A stretch of 64,000 bases of DNA from Homalodisca vitripennis (GCF_021130785.1 NW_025776820.1:1-64000), one strand, 5' to 3'. Shown: positions 17,587 through 28,839, numbered from the stretch's first letter. Notes: a model not told the origin generated them from the sequence alone. Numbers and translations: made by a program.

Positions 17587-17711
17587 TGTGGTTTGGAACA
17601 CCCACATCGAACACTCGCATGCTCGATGCCCAGGTTAAACAGTATTTGATTTTTAGGGCCAGTCCAGAAGTAACTGGTTGTCGCCCGGTGACCAAATACT
17701 GTCCCATCCCT
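17587..17711 (-). other. Structured RNA-like element, copy 2 (downstream of the BC-box gene)
   Basis: This copy has a perfect 10-bp inverted repeat (17639-17648 with 17693-17702) enclosing a CCAGT/ACTGG hairpin and a GTC/GAC hairpin. A separate hairpin, CATCGA/TCGATG, lies at 17605-17628. It shares single-stranded blocks with copy 1 at 3835-3947, while the stems differ in sequence and remain paired. It begins seven bases beyond the stop of the BC-box gene, so it would form that transcript's 3' end. Confidence 0.55.
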
Positions 17712-17717
17712 TGTTGC

Positions 17718-18086
17718 TTAGACAATGGAATAATCGCACATGCAACGCCCGGTCCTATAGTAAAAGAGCCGATTGTTACACGATGTGCACTCCCATAAAC
17801 TACGCATTGTGTAAAATGTATCTTCCGTGAAGTAATACGCGGTCGACGATTCTTTTTGCCAAACAGCTGAACGGTCTCGAGCACACATATGACAAAGTCT
17901 GCGTAGTCCGCGTCCGTCGTAAACTTCTTTGTATCTGACTACCAATTCAAAGCAGTATTCAAGATGTTTAGATTTAATTTCCCGACGGATGGATTCGGGG
18001 ATCTGGTTATATCGTAAGAAGTCAATACGGTGTTGGGCAATTTGCCGCAGACAAAGATCATAGAGGCTCTTTGGGTTCCACGCCAT
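17718..18086 (-). CDS. BC-box/Cul2-box-like small zinc protein (predicted ubiquitin-ligase adaptor)
   Basis: This 122-residue frame starts MAWNPKSLYDLCLRQIAQH. SLYDLCLRQI fits the elongin-C BC-box consensus [STP]LxxxCxxx[AILV]. IPESIRREI 21 residues later fits the Cul2-box pattern (hydrophobic-P-x-x-hydrophobic-x3-hydrophobic). The C-terminal half has Cys pairs (CHMC, CTSC, CMC) that likely hold zinc. This is the layout of substrate adaptors for cullin-elongin ligases, which several viruses exploit. The target is unknown. It lies between PolB and integrase with its own upstream repeat region and a structured element just after its stop. Confidence 0.55.
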   Translation of the reverse strand: MAWNPKSLYDLCLRQIAQHRIDFLRYNQIPESIRREIKSKHLEYCFELVVRYKEVYDGRGLRRLCHMCARDRSAVWQKESSTAYYFTEDTFYTMRSLWECTSCNNRLFYYRTGRCMCDYSIV

Positions 18087-18580
18087 GATTGAGAATGAAG
18101 TGCTCTCCCACCACCACCACTGCCTCCACGGTTACTCTCCCACCACCACCGACTCCCCCACTGAGACCTCACACTTTGCACAAATATAGGTGTTTACAGC
18201 AATATTTACAATTTTACAGTAATATCAACACTATATACATTTGTAATTTGTCATGGCTGAACCGGTCCATCGCTATCTCCCACACATTCACACTCGATCC
18301 CAAGGAATTATGGGGTTTAGTCCACCTGAAGGATCACATTCAAACCCCAAGGCCACGAACCTCTCGGCACATTCACGGCAAGAGTACATCTATGGGGTTT
18401 AGCCCGCCTCGTTGCCACACACATTCATACATGATCCCAAGGAATTATGGAGTTTAGGCCACCTGAAGGATCGCAACCACTCTGTCCGGGACCTCAGAGC
18501 CCATACACACACACACTCAGGCTTTTGGGTCTGCGAGGGCCGGTAGCAAGCACAGCGACAGGAAAGTCAGTGGACGCTGT
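18087..18580. promoter_or_regulatory. Upstream region of the BC-box gene with GGRGTTTAG repeats
   Basis: There is no convincing gene. It contains two CCACCACCAC-rich stretches just upstream of the ATG and three versions of a motif with core TTATGGAGTTTAGGCC (18301-18335, 18387-18412, 18437-18472). The same core, 15 of 16 bases, occurs upstream of the RING gene. A CA-rich run at 18506-18520 parallels the one at 6274-6296. The role is unknown. Confidence 0.5.
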
Positions 18581-18631
18581 GTGGTAGTGGGGGTACGCGG
18601 TTGCGAGGAGAGCGTTCAGTCTCGGTCAGTG

Positions 18632-18784
18632 ATGGAGGAGAAGCAGCATCTACTCGAGCAATCGCGGGAGAAGTTAAAGAGGATGAGGGGGAAAAGCATT
18701 GACCTACGAAGGTTATTGTTTGTGGTGTCTGTGTTTAGAAGAGTGAAGGAGGCTGTATTTACACCTACTGTAAGTATACTATAA
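18632..18784 (+). CDS. Possible small plus-strand gene
   Basis: A 50-codon frame starting MEEKQHLLEQSREKLKRM is helical and charged, then basic and hydrophobic (LLFVVSVFRRVKEAVF). It is the only plausible plus-strand frame in the element and converges on the PolB 3' end. ACTGTAAGT at 18769 is a good splice donor, so it could be a first exon. TCAGTC/TCAGTG just upstream resemble arthropod initiators. No family recognised. Confidence 0.25.
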   Translation: MEEKQHLLEQSREKLKRMRGKSIDLRRLLFVVSVFRRVKEAVFTPTVSIL

Positions 18785-18788
18785 TATA

Positions 18789-21700
18789 CTAATATTTAGA
18801 AACTTTACTATAGCCATACGGTAGTGTCTCATACTCTCCTTCCCGCTTACGCTTAGGACCAGTAATTTTAAATAGTTTAGTCTCTTCTACGGTAACTATG
18901 TTTTTGTCTTTTGTCCGTCTAATACGGTTTTCTGTTATTTCTAGAGTTGGATCCGTTTCACTAAGCACCATTTCTTTTAATTTTTCAAATTTAGACGTTT
19001 ACTAGTTTTTAAATTTAGAGTGAGACCTTTTATTTTACAGAATTCAACTAACGAATTTTTATTTGTGGACCACACTAAGTAGGCATAGGTTTTAGGACCA
19101 CCAGAAACGAATTCTACAATGTATGACCCGGGACCGTAGTCGACCAACTCATCGGTCATCTCCCCGAGGTAGTCACCGGTAGGAACTTTATACATGCCGT
19201 TTTTATGTATGTACAGTACACTGTCTGTGTCATAGTAAAGGACTTGAGATTGTAGCTGTTCCAAGTGTTCATACAGTTTTAACCTCGCGTGAGATGTGGT
19301 AAAAGCGGCCAAGACGACGTTGACGGTTCTGAGGGACTCGCTAACCTCTTCTATGTTTTGCCAATTTACGAGGAGAACCTCTTCGTTAATTTCTTGAACC
19401 GTATTTACTTGTGTCCCGGGGCTGGTTAGTAGTTTGAAAAATGTGTCGGGTGATCGTATTATCGATGTCTTTGTCTGGTTCTCTCTCTGTCCGAATTTTC
19501 CCCAAAACGAATTTAGCATTAATTTCGCGAGGGAGCGAAGACCTCCGTTCTTTTCAATTTTTGAAAGGGTCAAGTCTGATACCTTCATGTTCAAAATATT
19601 TTTTAATGTACGTTTCTTTGTCCTGATCAGTGAGACACCAGGAAGGGTAGCCCGATGCCTCCTGTTTAATTTTTAGAAATTTATTTACAAAGTCTGTGAA
19701 GAGTCCGCCATCCTCATAGGTCACTACCTCGTATTCCCATAATTCGTACATTTCTAAAATGGTATAGCCTTTTTCTACAGCTTTTCTAATTTCCTGCATC
19801 GTCCATGTCCCTGTCAATGCTCTCTCTTCCGTGGTGTGGGCACAGTCACCCGAGTACATGTCCTCCCCACACGTCCTACATAAAACAAACATTAATTTAT
19901 CGTTCATGCGTGTAGGGAGAACCGGGTGGTACAACTTTAGCGGGGGCAGGACTTTACATTTAAGAAGACCTTCAGCCTGCATGCCTCGCCCCCTACATTC
20001 TCTGTCACCCACATAGATTTTAGGATGAGATTTTACATACATTTTAAATTTATTAACAAAAGGATAGAGAGAGCATACGTCCACATACTGTATAGACTCC
20101 CCCTCTGCACACTTGTGGTATGTTCTTGCGTTGCCTGTTCTACCACCAAAGAAGGCGTCTCTTGGATTAAGTGGGAGCGTGTTTAGAATTGGTAATGAAT
20201 TTAGGTATGCCAATCTAGGATCTTTTTTCATTTTCTTAAATTCACACTCCCACATCTCGATAACTTCGTATCCGGAATTTTGGAGTTTAGCTATTTTGGA
20301 TTTGGTCCTTTCGTACCTCAGATGCAAAGAGTCTGAGGGATCGTCGGGTAAGGGCACTTCCCTCTCGTACTTGTAACATTTAGGGCACCCGTGGAAATAA
20401 CAACCCTGAAATTCATACACGCGTTCACCGTCAAAACCGTCTACTTTCATACCGGCAATTTTGACTTCTCTTTCCCGCCCTGCATGCTGGATTCGGATGC
20501 CACGCTGATCCTCCTCCCAAGTCAGCCATTGTAAAGCGATGGGGGATTGCATGTCAACAAGTCTGTATCCATTGTTAGGGACCAGGCCAATAGTATTGGG
20601 TTTTAAGAACTTACGTCTAAACACCAAGTTACAGGCGCTGGCTATGGTGACGGCTTCCATGAACGGGTCTACGTTACATTCTTCGAGAAACATTGCTCTG
20701 AATTTTATACACGCCTGCGCCAATATGTCTACATCTGAAATACAATACTCAATCAGTTCTTTTTGGAAATCAAACACTACGTTTTTGTTGACCTGGTCAT
20801 TATGCCAATTTTCAAAATCTGTATAACTTTTTTCGAACATCGATTCAGGGCAGTAGTATTCCTTGGGCGGGATGGGGCCTACATAGTTTTGGTTTGCCAG
20901 AGTGTTAAACAAGTGAGGGAAGTAACCCTTCTTCTTCTCTGGGGGTAGATCAAAGGCTTTGTTGAGTGCTGAGAGGGCCATGGGGAAATAGTTCAGTGAG
21001 TCGATAAATCTCACGTTATCCAATTCCATGAGAATGACTTTAGTGCCACGCATAATTAGCTCTGGACTGAATTTTGTCTGTTCCAGTACGTATTTTAAGA
21101 TGAACTGAAAATCAAAGCCCTGGCCGTTGTGAGCCATTACACAAACGTTTTTGAAATTTTTTCTAACATCCATCACATATTCCATGAATTTAACTACAGG
21201 ATCTTGTCTAAATACTCTAGTGCGGGTGCTACAATTTTCACAATTTCCACCACCGATACATTTGAAACAGAATTGTTGTGAGACACATAGATTTACTTTA
21301 TGAACTTTTTTATCATTAATGTACTCGTCCTGTCTTGTTTCCAGATCGAAAAAGATGAATAGATAATCTTCTGTTTTGGGCTTGCCTGTGTCGACTCGCA
21401 TGTAGCACTGGTGGTTTGGGGCCTTGAATTCATTACAGATTTTACAGAAAACTTCGCCGCACACATGTTTCGATTTACGCTGTTTCAGAAATACGAGTCT
21501 TTGACATTGTTTGCATTTATTAACAGATTTACACCGTTCACCCTGGTGAGCCGCGAAACATATTTGATTTTTTAGAGTGATGTTACAATTTGGGCAAACT
21601 ATTCCTCCATGCTCCTCTTTACAGGGCGGAGAGACTGTCTGGCACGCAGGACAGACATTTGAACATCTGTGTTCAGCTTTGTGGTCGTAAGGGACATGGC

Positions 21701-22583
21701 ATGCTTCGCAGAAAAAATGGCACGCAAAAGCTGCAGTGAGGGATGTGATCACATTATAATGACCGTTATGATACAGTAGGTTAATTTTGTACAAAGCACT
21801 TTCATTATTACCGTTAAAATACACGTCCCTACCCTTACTGTTATAGTTGTAAACTGTAATATTATATTTTTTGAGGTGATCTTGAAATTTTGAAAGTTCG
21901 GGGACCCCCGCTCCCTGTTCAGAAATTTGGACCCCGACTTTAGTCATCAGTTTTTGGGCTCTAAGAGTTTGTCGCTTACCCTTGTCCTGCCTTATTGCTT
22001 TGAACTGAGGATATTTTTTGGCGTAGGCTTTTGCTACCACTATAGCTCGGGGCAGACACAGATTGTCCACATTTTCTATCGATACAATACCTGTTCGTGC
22101 TTTACATTCTTCGTGAAAATTATTGTACAAGCCAGGTCTTCTGAGGCCACCACTGCCTACAGGGAGATTGACACGTGTACATTCGACTTTGAACGTATCG
22201 GTAGACTTTACAGAGTCCGCGTTACTTTGAATTATTCCCCCGAAAATTTCAAAAAGGACATCGTCTTTGACCTGATCAGCTGGTCGAAATGCCACGTAGC
22301 CCGGATCTTTACTTTTTAAATTTAGACTATGAAGTGTAAATCCGAGGTAGTCCGAATCAGTGCAATTTGCTTTCATTTCATTTACAATTTTAGAAAATCC
22401 CGTCCTTAGCCAATCGATTTCATTAATGTTTTCAGGGACGGGGTTGAATTTAAAGGTGGTCTTAGTACCGTATACCCTATATTTTTTTATGTAAGTCTCG
22501 TTTTTACCTAGCGTTTTTACAGGATCCAACTCCATATCCATATATACAGGTTCAGAATCTACTTCAATATTTTCGTAAGACAT
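18789..22583 (-). pseudogene. Protein-primed DNA polymerase B, interrupted by two frameshifts
   Basis: The main frame (22583-19554, 1009 codons) has an OTU-like stretch (Cys in DNLCLPRA ~176, His in YHNGHYNVI ~275), a Cys/His-rich zinc region (~288-393), exonuclease motifs (FFDLETRQDEY ~411, MAHNGQGFDFQ, YCISDVDILAQ) and polymerase motif A (YVDVCSLYPF). Motif B (KLMLNSFWGKFG) and motif C (YYDTDSVLYI) lie in a second frame (about 19575-18977), and the last 60 codons in a third (18971-18789). The first shift falls at a TTTCAAAAA tract near 19570, the second near 18975. It would replicate the element from protein-primed ends. Both shifts involve A-rich tracts, so sequence error is possible. Confidence 0.93.
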
Positions 22584-23181
22584 GTTTACAATATGGTATT
22601 ATAGAAACGATATTACGTTAGAAAAGCAACTAAATGATTAAAAAGCTTAACTGCTACTAGTAACGATAATTTCTATTTAGATTAAGAAAAATAATTACAA
22701 GAATAGTATTAACGGTAATTAAAATGAATATTAGTAAAAATATTTTAACGTATTAGATTGAATTATTTTACTCCAGTAATATCAAAAGATCGTAATTGTT
22801 TAAATAATTGTGTAAAACTCAGAGCGACACACGTCCTATCTCCCTGACCTCCCGCACGAATCTGACGGGAGAGAGAGGAAGGAGTGCCGGCCTCTCAGGT
22901 TCCACCAATCAGAGCGCTTAGATACTATTTACATCCAATCAAGGACGCGCTTATTCCAGCCAGTGGGGAAGCGCGGAATTTTCTTGTTCATAGCTGGCTA
23001 ACTCAGGTCTATTTATGTTACAGACTTCCTCTGATGACGTCACCACCACATATTGCTATCTGTGTGGCGGGAGTGAAGAGTGCCAATGTGAATAGTTGTT
23101 TAGAAATAGTATAATAAATTAGTTTTTACCCAAAAAATGTTTTATTTTAAACTCCTGGAACCCCTATTCTCAGCTCTAAAT
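22584..23181. promoter_or_regulatory. PolB upstream region
   Basis: No gene seen. The first 220 bp are AT-rich. Beyond them, CCAATCAGAGCGC (22906) and CCAATCAAGGACGCGCTTAT (22927) repeat the module found at 7703. A perfect CRE palindrome, TGACGTCA, lies at 23034-23041. The CCAAT/GCGC pair also occurs in the terminal repeats. These suggest the promoter for PolB, transcribed leftward. Confidence 0.45.
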
Positions 23182-23822
23182 CATCACACAATAAGGTACG
23201 ATTCGTCTTTATTTCTCTTGTTTAGTTTACCTTCCCGCCAATTTCACAATTGAGGTTATGTTCCCCTGTTCCCGCCAATTTCACAATTGAGGTTATGTTC
23301 CCCTGTTCCCGCCAATTTCACAATTGAGGTTATGTTCTACTGTTCCCGCCAACTGGGCGCAGCCATCTAAGAAAGTGAGGTTAGGTTACCCTGTTCCCGC
23401 CAATTCATCATGGGCGCAGCCATATTGAATACGCGGGAAACCAAGAAAGTGAGGTTAGGTTCCCCTGTTCCCGCCAATTTTTCCCGCCCTCGCCGCCATA
23501 TTGGAATTCCCTCCGTCCCTCGTTTCTCCCTCACCGGACCCAACAAATCACCGATTTTACCGAAAAACAACGATTTTGACACCCCAAATCACCGATTTTA
23601 CCGAAAAACACGATAATTTCGACAGAATTTGGAACATTTTCATAGGATAAGAGTGTGAGCAGGGAATTTCTCCCGCACATGAAGGGATTTCTCCAGCAAA
23701 TGAGGGAATTTCTCCCACACCACTATTTTTTGATCACGTGATACATGGGCGCCGCCATCTTGGATCACGTGACCCCCTCTCGACCAATCAGAGCGCGGGG
23801 CTAGATCCGCGGGAGGTCTACT
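23182..23822. repeat. Polinton right terminal inverted repeat
   Basis: The reverse complement matches 3169-3810 almost perfectly; the only difference I found is one base in a T/A-run. It ends ...CCGCGGGAGGTCTACT and is followed by the ATTATA duplication at 23823-23828. It carries the inverted array of GGCGGGAA motifs. Confidence 0.97.
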
Positions 23823-23828
23823 ATTATA

Positions 23829-25635
23829 TAATTGCCCCCTTAATAAATTACAACTAAATAGTGAACTTAAAATCTCATTTTCTCCAATTCAATAAAATTT
23901 TCCGAGTATTTGTAATGAGATAAAATATATGGCTATCCTTGTTAGATAAATTAAAATTAGACGAAAAGTGTAACATTCATGACTATTTTGTCAATTTACA
24001 TGATTTAGTACTTAATTTATATGATGCGATTCAACCCTCTTAATAAATTTTGAACTCGATTTTATGAAGATAAAGACGACGTTATTTAAAAATGAAAAAT
24101 TAAATTCGAAATACACTAAACCAAAGTTAATAGAATAGAAGCTGGTAAGATTAATTTTTAAATATATATAGCTAAATTGAAGTCGTTGGCTAATGAAATT
24201 TTACAAGAAACTTACAGACGACAAGAATTTTAAATGAAACTTTTTCCTCGGGTAAGGTAAATCTAATTATACTTTCTTATTTACCCTATGCAAAATAATA
24301 CTTTTTCTTTTAAATGCATATTATAATTCGCCTTTACGTTCAAACTACCTTTATTCAAAGTACCTTATTTATATCCAACCTTTATACAGCTGGATTAAAC
24401 AATCAAAAACATATATTCAGAATGTGTCTTAATTCAATCCTGCTTTATCGCTCAAATTATTTATAGGAAAACATCGCATTAACACAGATTTTGAGGGAAA
24501 AGTTTCCAAAACTTCAAGTTTCCAAACAGTACATGTACTTTTTTCATGGCCAAAACATAAGGAACTGATATTATTTTATTTAAATTCCATAGCATTACGT
24601 AGTACACATTGAACATTTAATACCCTAGTGCAAAGCTCTACACTATCTCTCTTTCTTAGAATTTATACAACTATAAGAGTATTCCATTTCTGAATTAACA
24701 ATAATTATTCCTATTTACTATGAAAACACAATTTGAAAATCTAATACTTTCAAAAATAGTTTAGTAGAGTGGAATCCTGATTAGTTTTATTTCAAGTTAA
24801 TACGGACAATTTTAGAAGCGTAAATGTTTGGTCTACTTCCGACCTGTGACTCTGACACCACGGCTGTGCCCTTGTGTTTTTGACTGGAAAATTCTGGAGA
24901 TGTATAAGTCAAAACATCACAATTTTAATTGGATATAACTTACTTAGATGTAGTGTTGTATGTTTGGCTGTAGATGCTGCCTGAATATTTATTTTGACAA
25001 TTAGGCCTGGAATTTATATTGTAGCATCTCAATAATTTGACTTATTACCTATAGGACAGCAGAAGTACTATAACTTACTTATTTTACTGTATATTTAGCT
25101 ATAGTTAATTACTGTATGGGCTCCATCTACTACACTACATACCTTTTAGTTATAATCACAGCCTTTGAAACAGTAAAGTTGATTAAATAGATTCATAAAT
25201 TAAAAATATAACTAAAATCGCTCTTGACATCGGTCAATGAAGTTATACACGCGATTTATGTGCATTGTTTACGATTAAAAATTTAAATTGAATTTCCTTA
25301 GAAATATTTAATCTTGGTTTTTTACTGAATCATAGTGTGTGTAGTAACGTAAACACACACAAAGGAAAGAAAAACGTTGTGAGTATAAAAATCTAAGGAC
25401 ACGCGAATTAAGAGGCAAATTGACAAAAGATTGGCGAACACAGACTGCACTTGAATGATTAGCGAGAGAGGTGGCGGAAAACGACATCAAATCAAAAAAC
25501 AAATGTCGTAACCTCTCTATTTATATTACACAAATCGCAACCGAGAATAGAATAAATTTACTTTTATATCAACCGCGTTGTCAAATATGAATATTCTTTT
25601 CTTGTTCAAATCTACTAGGACTTAAGTAATAATAT

Positions 25636-25698
<63 letters not shown>

Positions 25699-26120
25699 TG
25701 ACACACTTATTCACCGTTATTAAGTATTTATGCTGTAAAATTCAACACGTCTGAGTGAGAATTTACGGATGTACAATATTTATTGTAGCGTACATGTTTA
25801 TTGTCTGCGGAAGATAGCGGCACGCGTGACTTAACCTACAGTAGAAGGCACGAAAGAGTGCAGTTGGCGGTGACCAATAAAATTAACAGGCCCGCGCGAC
25901 GTTGCCGCACGCAAGACACTACAACTACCGCCCGGTACATAGCGCTAAGGTTTCAACGGAGAACAAAATTGGCTACGCCGCTCAGTCCTCATTGGCTACC
26001 CCAAGGTCACGCACCAAATAGGCTCCTCCCTCAACTGCACTCTCTGGTGACTCCTACTGTACATATCTCAATTAATTAACCTAATAAGGGAGAAGAGTAT
26101 TAAATGGTAGAAGGGCGACG
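23829..26120. other. AT-rich region, part of a diverged local duplication
   Basis: No gene supported. From about 24640 the sequence aligns by eye with 41200-41900 and 43600-43880, for example around ACACCACGGCTG and GTCAAAACATCAC. A pure (AT)n run lies at 25637-25696. The stretch 25790-26060 is GC-richer and lies just upstream of the block split by the retrotransposon. Confidence 0.5.
25637..25696. repeat. (AT)n microsatellite
   Basis: About 30 uninterrupted AT dinucleotides. Confidence 0.95.
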
Positions 26121-26124
26121 ACCT
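26121..26124. repeat. Target-site duplication of the LTR retrotransposon
   Basis: ACCT precedes the 5' LTR and is repeated at 36473-36476 after the 3' LTR. Comparison with the unoccupied copies at 40.4 and 44.7 kb shows the interrupted sequence is otherwise continuous. Confidence 0.9.
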
Positions 26125-28419
26125 TGTAACATGTTACTTTTTTTTAACATACAAAATTAAATTTAAATTTAAAATATTCATTAATAAAATTGCAAAATTA
26201 GAACAGACAATTTTTTACATTACGAATAACGACTTGAGTTTTATTATTATCAGCGAAATAATTATTTTACTGACGATGAGTCAGACGCTATCTGGCAGGT
26301 CCGTGCCCGCACGGATATCGCCGCTTCCCCTCCGATCACGGCGAGAGGAGAAGGCTTCCCCCACCCCCGCGATCGCGCGAACCTATATAATGACGGCCGA
26401 TTGAAGACACAGAGAGACAGCCAGTGACCGCGACACCGCCGACGACCGCTGCTCACCACTACTTCGACCCCTTCCCCCGACCCCGCTCGCTGAACGACTA
26501 CATCGCGACTCGACGCCCGCCGCCGATATCCAGCACCAGGTAAGGAACAACGACCCTGTTCCTTACTAAAGTGTTTATCTCCGCCATCAACAATTCTTCC
26601 AAATTTTTATGTGAAACAGAATTTAATATTTTATTTGTCATTTATAAAAATTAATCGATCTGAAATATATTATTAATGTTTGATGGTTATAGATTTATTT
26701 TGATAAGATAATTGTTTGATTTTAAATGTACTCTTATTAATTTATTTGACATTTACGGGTATCAATAAATTTAAATAGAATATATTTGACTTTCTCAATT
26801 TACTCAAACTTTAATTACTTTTTCTACTAGAATTACTAAAGTTATTCTTTTCTTCAATTTAACTTACATTTTGAATTCCAATTGATCAGATTATATTTTT
26901 GTTATTTCGACTAAATTTTAATTACTGTGTTAAAATTTTCCTTTCTAAATTTTTCAGATCTCGCATTTCTTTTCCTGGCGATCGATCTGACACCTCATCC
27001 CGAGTTTCCTTTACGAACTTTCCTACCAATTATCTCCTACCCGGAAAAATATAACAGTCGGGACTCGCCTTACCACTGCTTTCTTTCCGGCGATAGTACT
27101 GGCATCCTATACCCACGACTTCCTTTTATAAATACTTTCTTCCCACCGACCCCGTCCTCATAAACTAAATCTTATGTTCAATCGACGTAAATTTTTATAT
27201 TAGGTATAAAGTTTTCTCGACCATCATTCTATTGTCTGATTATTATCACATTTCTTGGCGAATCTCTAATCTACTCGGAAATATTTTTCTTTCTTATTGA
27301 AGTTCAATCTAATTTTCATTTTATTAATTATTTATATTTTTGTAAGTGATTATCTTTATTTTTCTCCTTTATCTATTTCGGGACTCGCAACCCTTTCTTT
27401 TTATTTTTGCGAACGTCCTGACACCCTCACCCCGATAACCTCCATCAAAATATTTATTTAACGATATTTTAGTTTATTTTTCTGGTGAACTGTGCAGATA
27501 GGGTGAGTGTTCAATTTTTCTTTGATATTCATAGAGCCCTAATATTTATAGTAATTTAGCTTAGTAGCCTTATTGCATAGTTTAAATCATTTACCTTTAT
27601 CTTAGCTTGCATATGGTAGGGTAATTCTGCATGGTGTGTTATAAGTGATTACTTTTTTTTTATTTTTCAAAATTATATGCCTGAGAAAGTAAACTTGATA
27701 TTTTATTTTGGAGCTATACACTTGCCTACAGAATAAATACAGCTTAGTATATTTTTATATTATAAATTTATCTAGCTTTTGCATCCCGTAGAAATATTTG
27801 TGTTAATGGTTAGTGCTTGCTTTATGTATATAGTAGTTGCACTGTGATTTTTGTGCATGGCTAATCTTTAATTTATAAGATTGTATATTTGCTATTGGTG
27901 TTATTTGAATATTGCTTTTGTTTGCCATTGCTATTCATATTTTGCTTTGATTTTGTATTTTTGCTTCTACTAACCATCATTATTTAACCGATTAATTATT
28001 CCAACCCCGGGCTCTTACAATAATTACTGTATACGACTCCCCGACCAAGTTATCAGTGGAGACTACTCAGCTTACTTGTAATTCCTCACTGACCGACGTA
28101 TTAATAAACATTACAGTTGTTTTCGAAAATCGGACTCGCTTGAACAATAACTTTCCTAGAACAAGAAATTTTTATTTTTCTGAGCAAGATTATTTTTTTT
28201 TATTTTTTACGTCTTCAAAATTTTATTGGAGTCGACGTGATGAAGTAAGCCCAACGTTATTTTGGAAGTATCAATTTCTTCCGCAGGGCCCTCTGATTCG
28301 ACTCCTAACAATAAATAATAGTTATATGAAATTCTCGAACCCTGGAATTTTCTAACCCAGCTCGACTGGCTATCTGGCAAGTTGCGAATATTTTCGCTTG
28401 CCCCGAAAATAACATCGCA
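26125..28419 (+). repeat. 5' LTR (2295 bp)
   Basis: It starts TGTAACATG and ends ATCGCA. A TATA box (TATATAA) lies at 26384-26390, followed by a GC-rich leader and a strong splice donor CAG/GTAAGG at 26540. A TTTTTCAG acceptor at 26957 would remove a 418-bp intron inside the LTR. The remainder is AT-rich and non-coding. Confidence 0.93.
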
Positions 28420-28422
28420 AAG

Positions 28423-28443
28423 TGGCGCCCGAACAACTGGGAC
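28423..28443 (+). other. Primer-binding site
   Basis: TGGCGCCCGAAC three bases after the 5' LTR is the sequence complementary to the 3' end of tRNA-Lys, as used by lentiviruses and several Gypsy elements. It primes minus-strand DNA synthesis. Confidence 0.85.
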
Positions 28444-28561
28444 TGTAATATACGTTAATTTACGAACTTTACGATTTACTTTACACTTTTTTGTGAATAT
28501 ACTTTACCATTTACGACTAAAAATTGTTAAAGTTTTACAATAACTTTTTGTTTAAGAAAAT

Positions 28562-28806
28562 TTGATACGTACAATAATGATGTACTTACTAAACCTCTTT
28601 CTCCGCCCTTATCAAATTTTATTCTTCATGTATGTAAACGGAAATCATGGACAAGGGGACGCAAACAAACGAAAAACAACTACAACTACTACGACTTCAA
28701 CTCGTATTACGACACCACAGGCTTCTGTTGGTACAGTGCCAAAAATGAGTCCTCCTACAGTCGTAACATCAGTCGCACCGATTACTACCACGCCTACTGC
28801 TACTAG

Positions 28807-28839
<33 letters not shown>

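Larger units (their letters stand above)
3169..23822 (-). mobile_element. Complete Maverick/Polinton (adintovirus-like) element
   Basis: The element is 20,654 bp with inverted repeats of about 640 bp, 5'-AG and CT-3' ends and a 6-bp target duplication. It encodes the full Polinton core set: protein-primed PolB, retroviral-type integrase, FtsK/HerA-type packaging ATPase, adenain-like protease, minor capsid protein and double-jelly-roll major capsid protein. Nearly all genes are on the minus strand. It also carries a phospholipase A2 gene, a fibre-like protein, a glycosyltransferase-like gene and two ubiquitin-ligase-like accessory genes. PolB and the minor capsid gene are frameshifted, so this copy looks non-autonomous unless those shifts are sequence errors. 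Confidence 0.97.
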
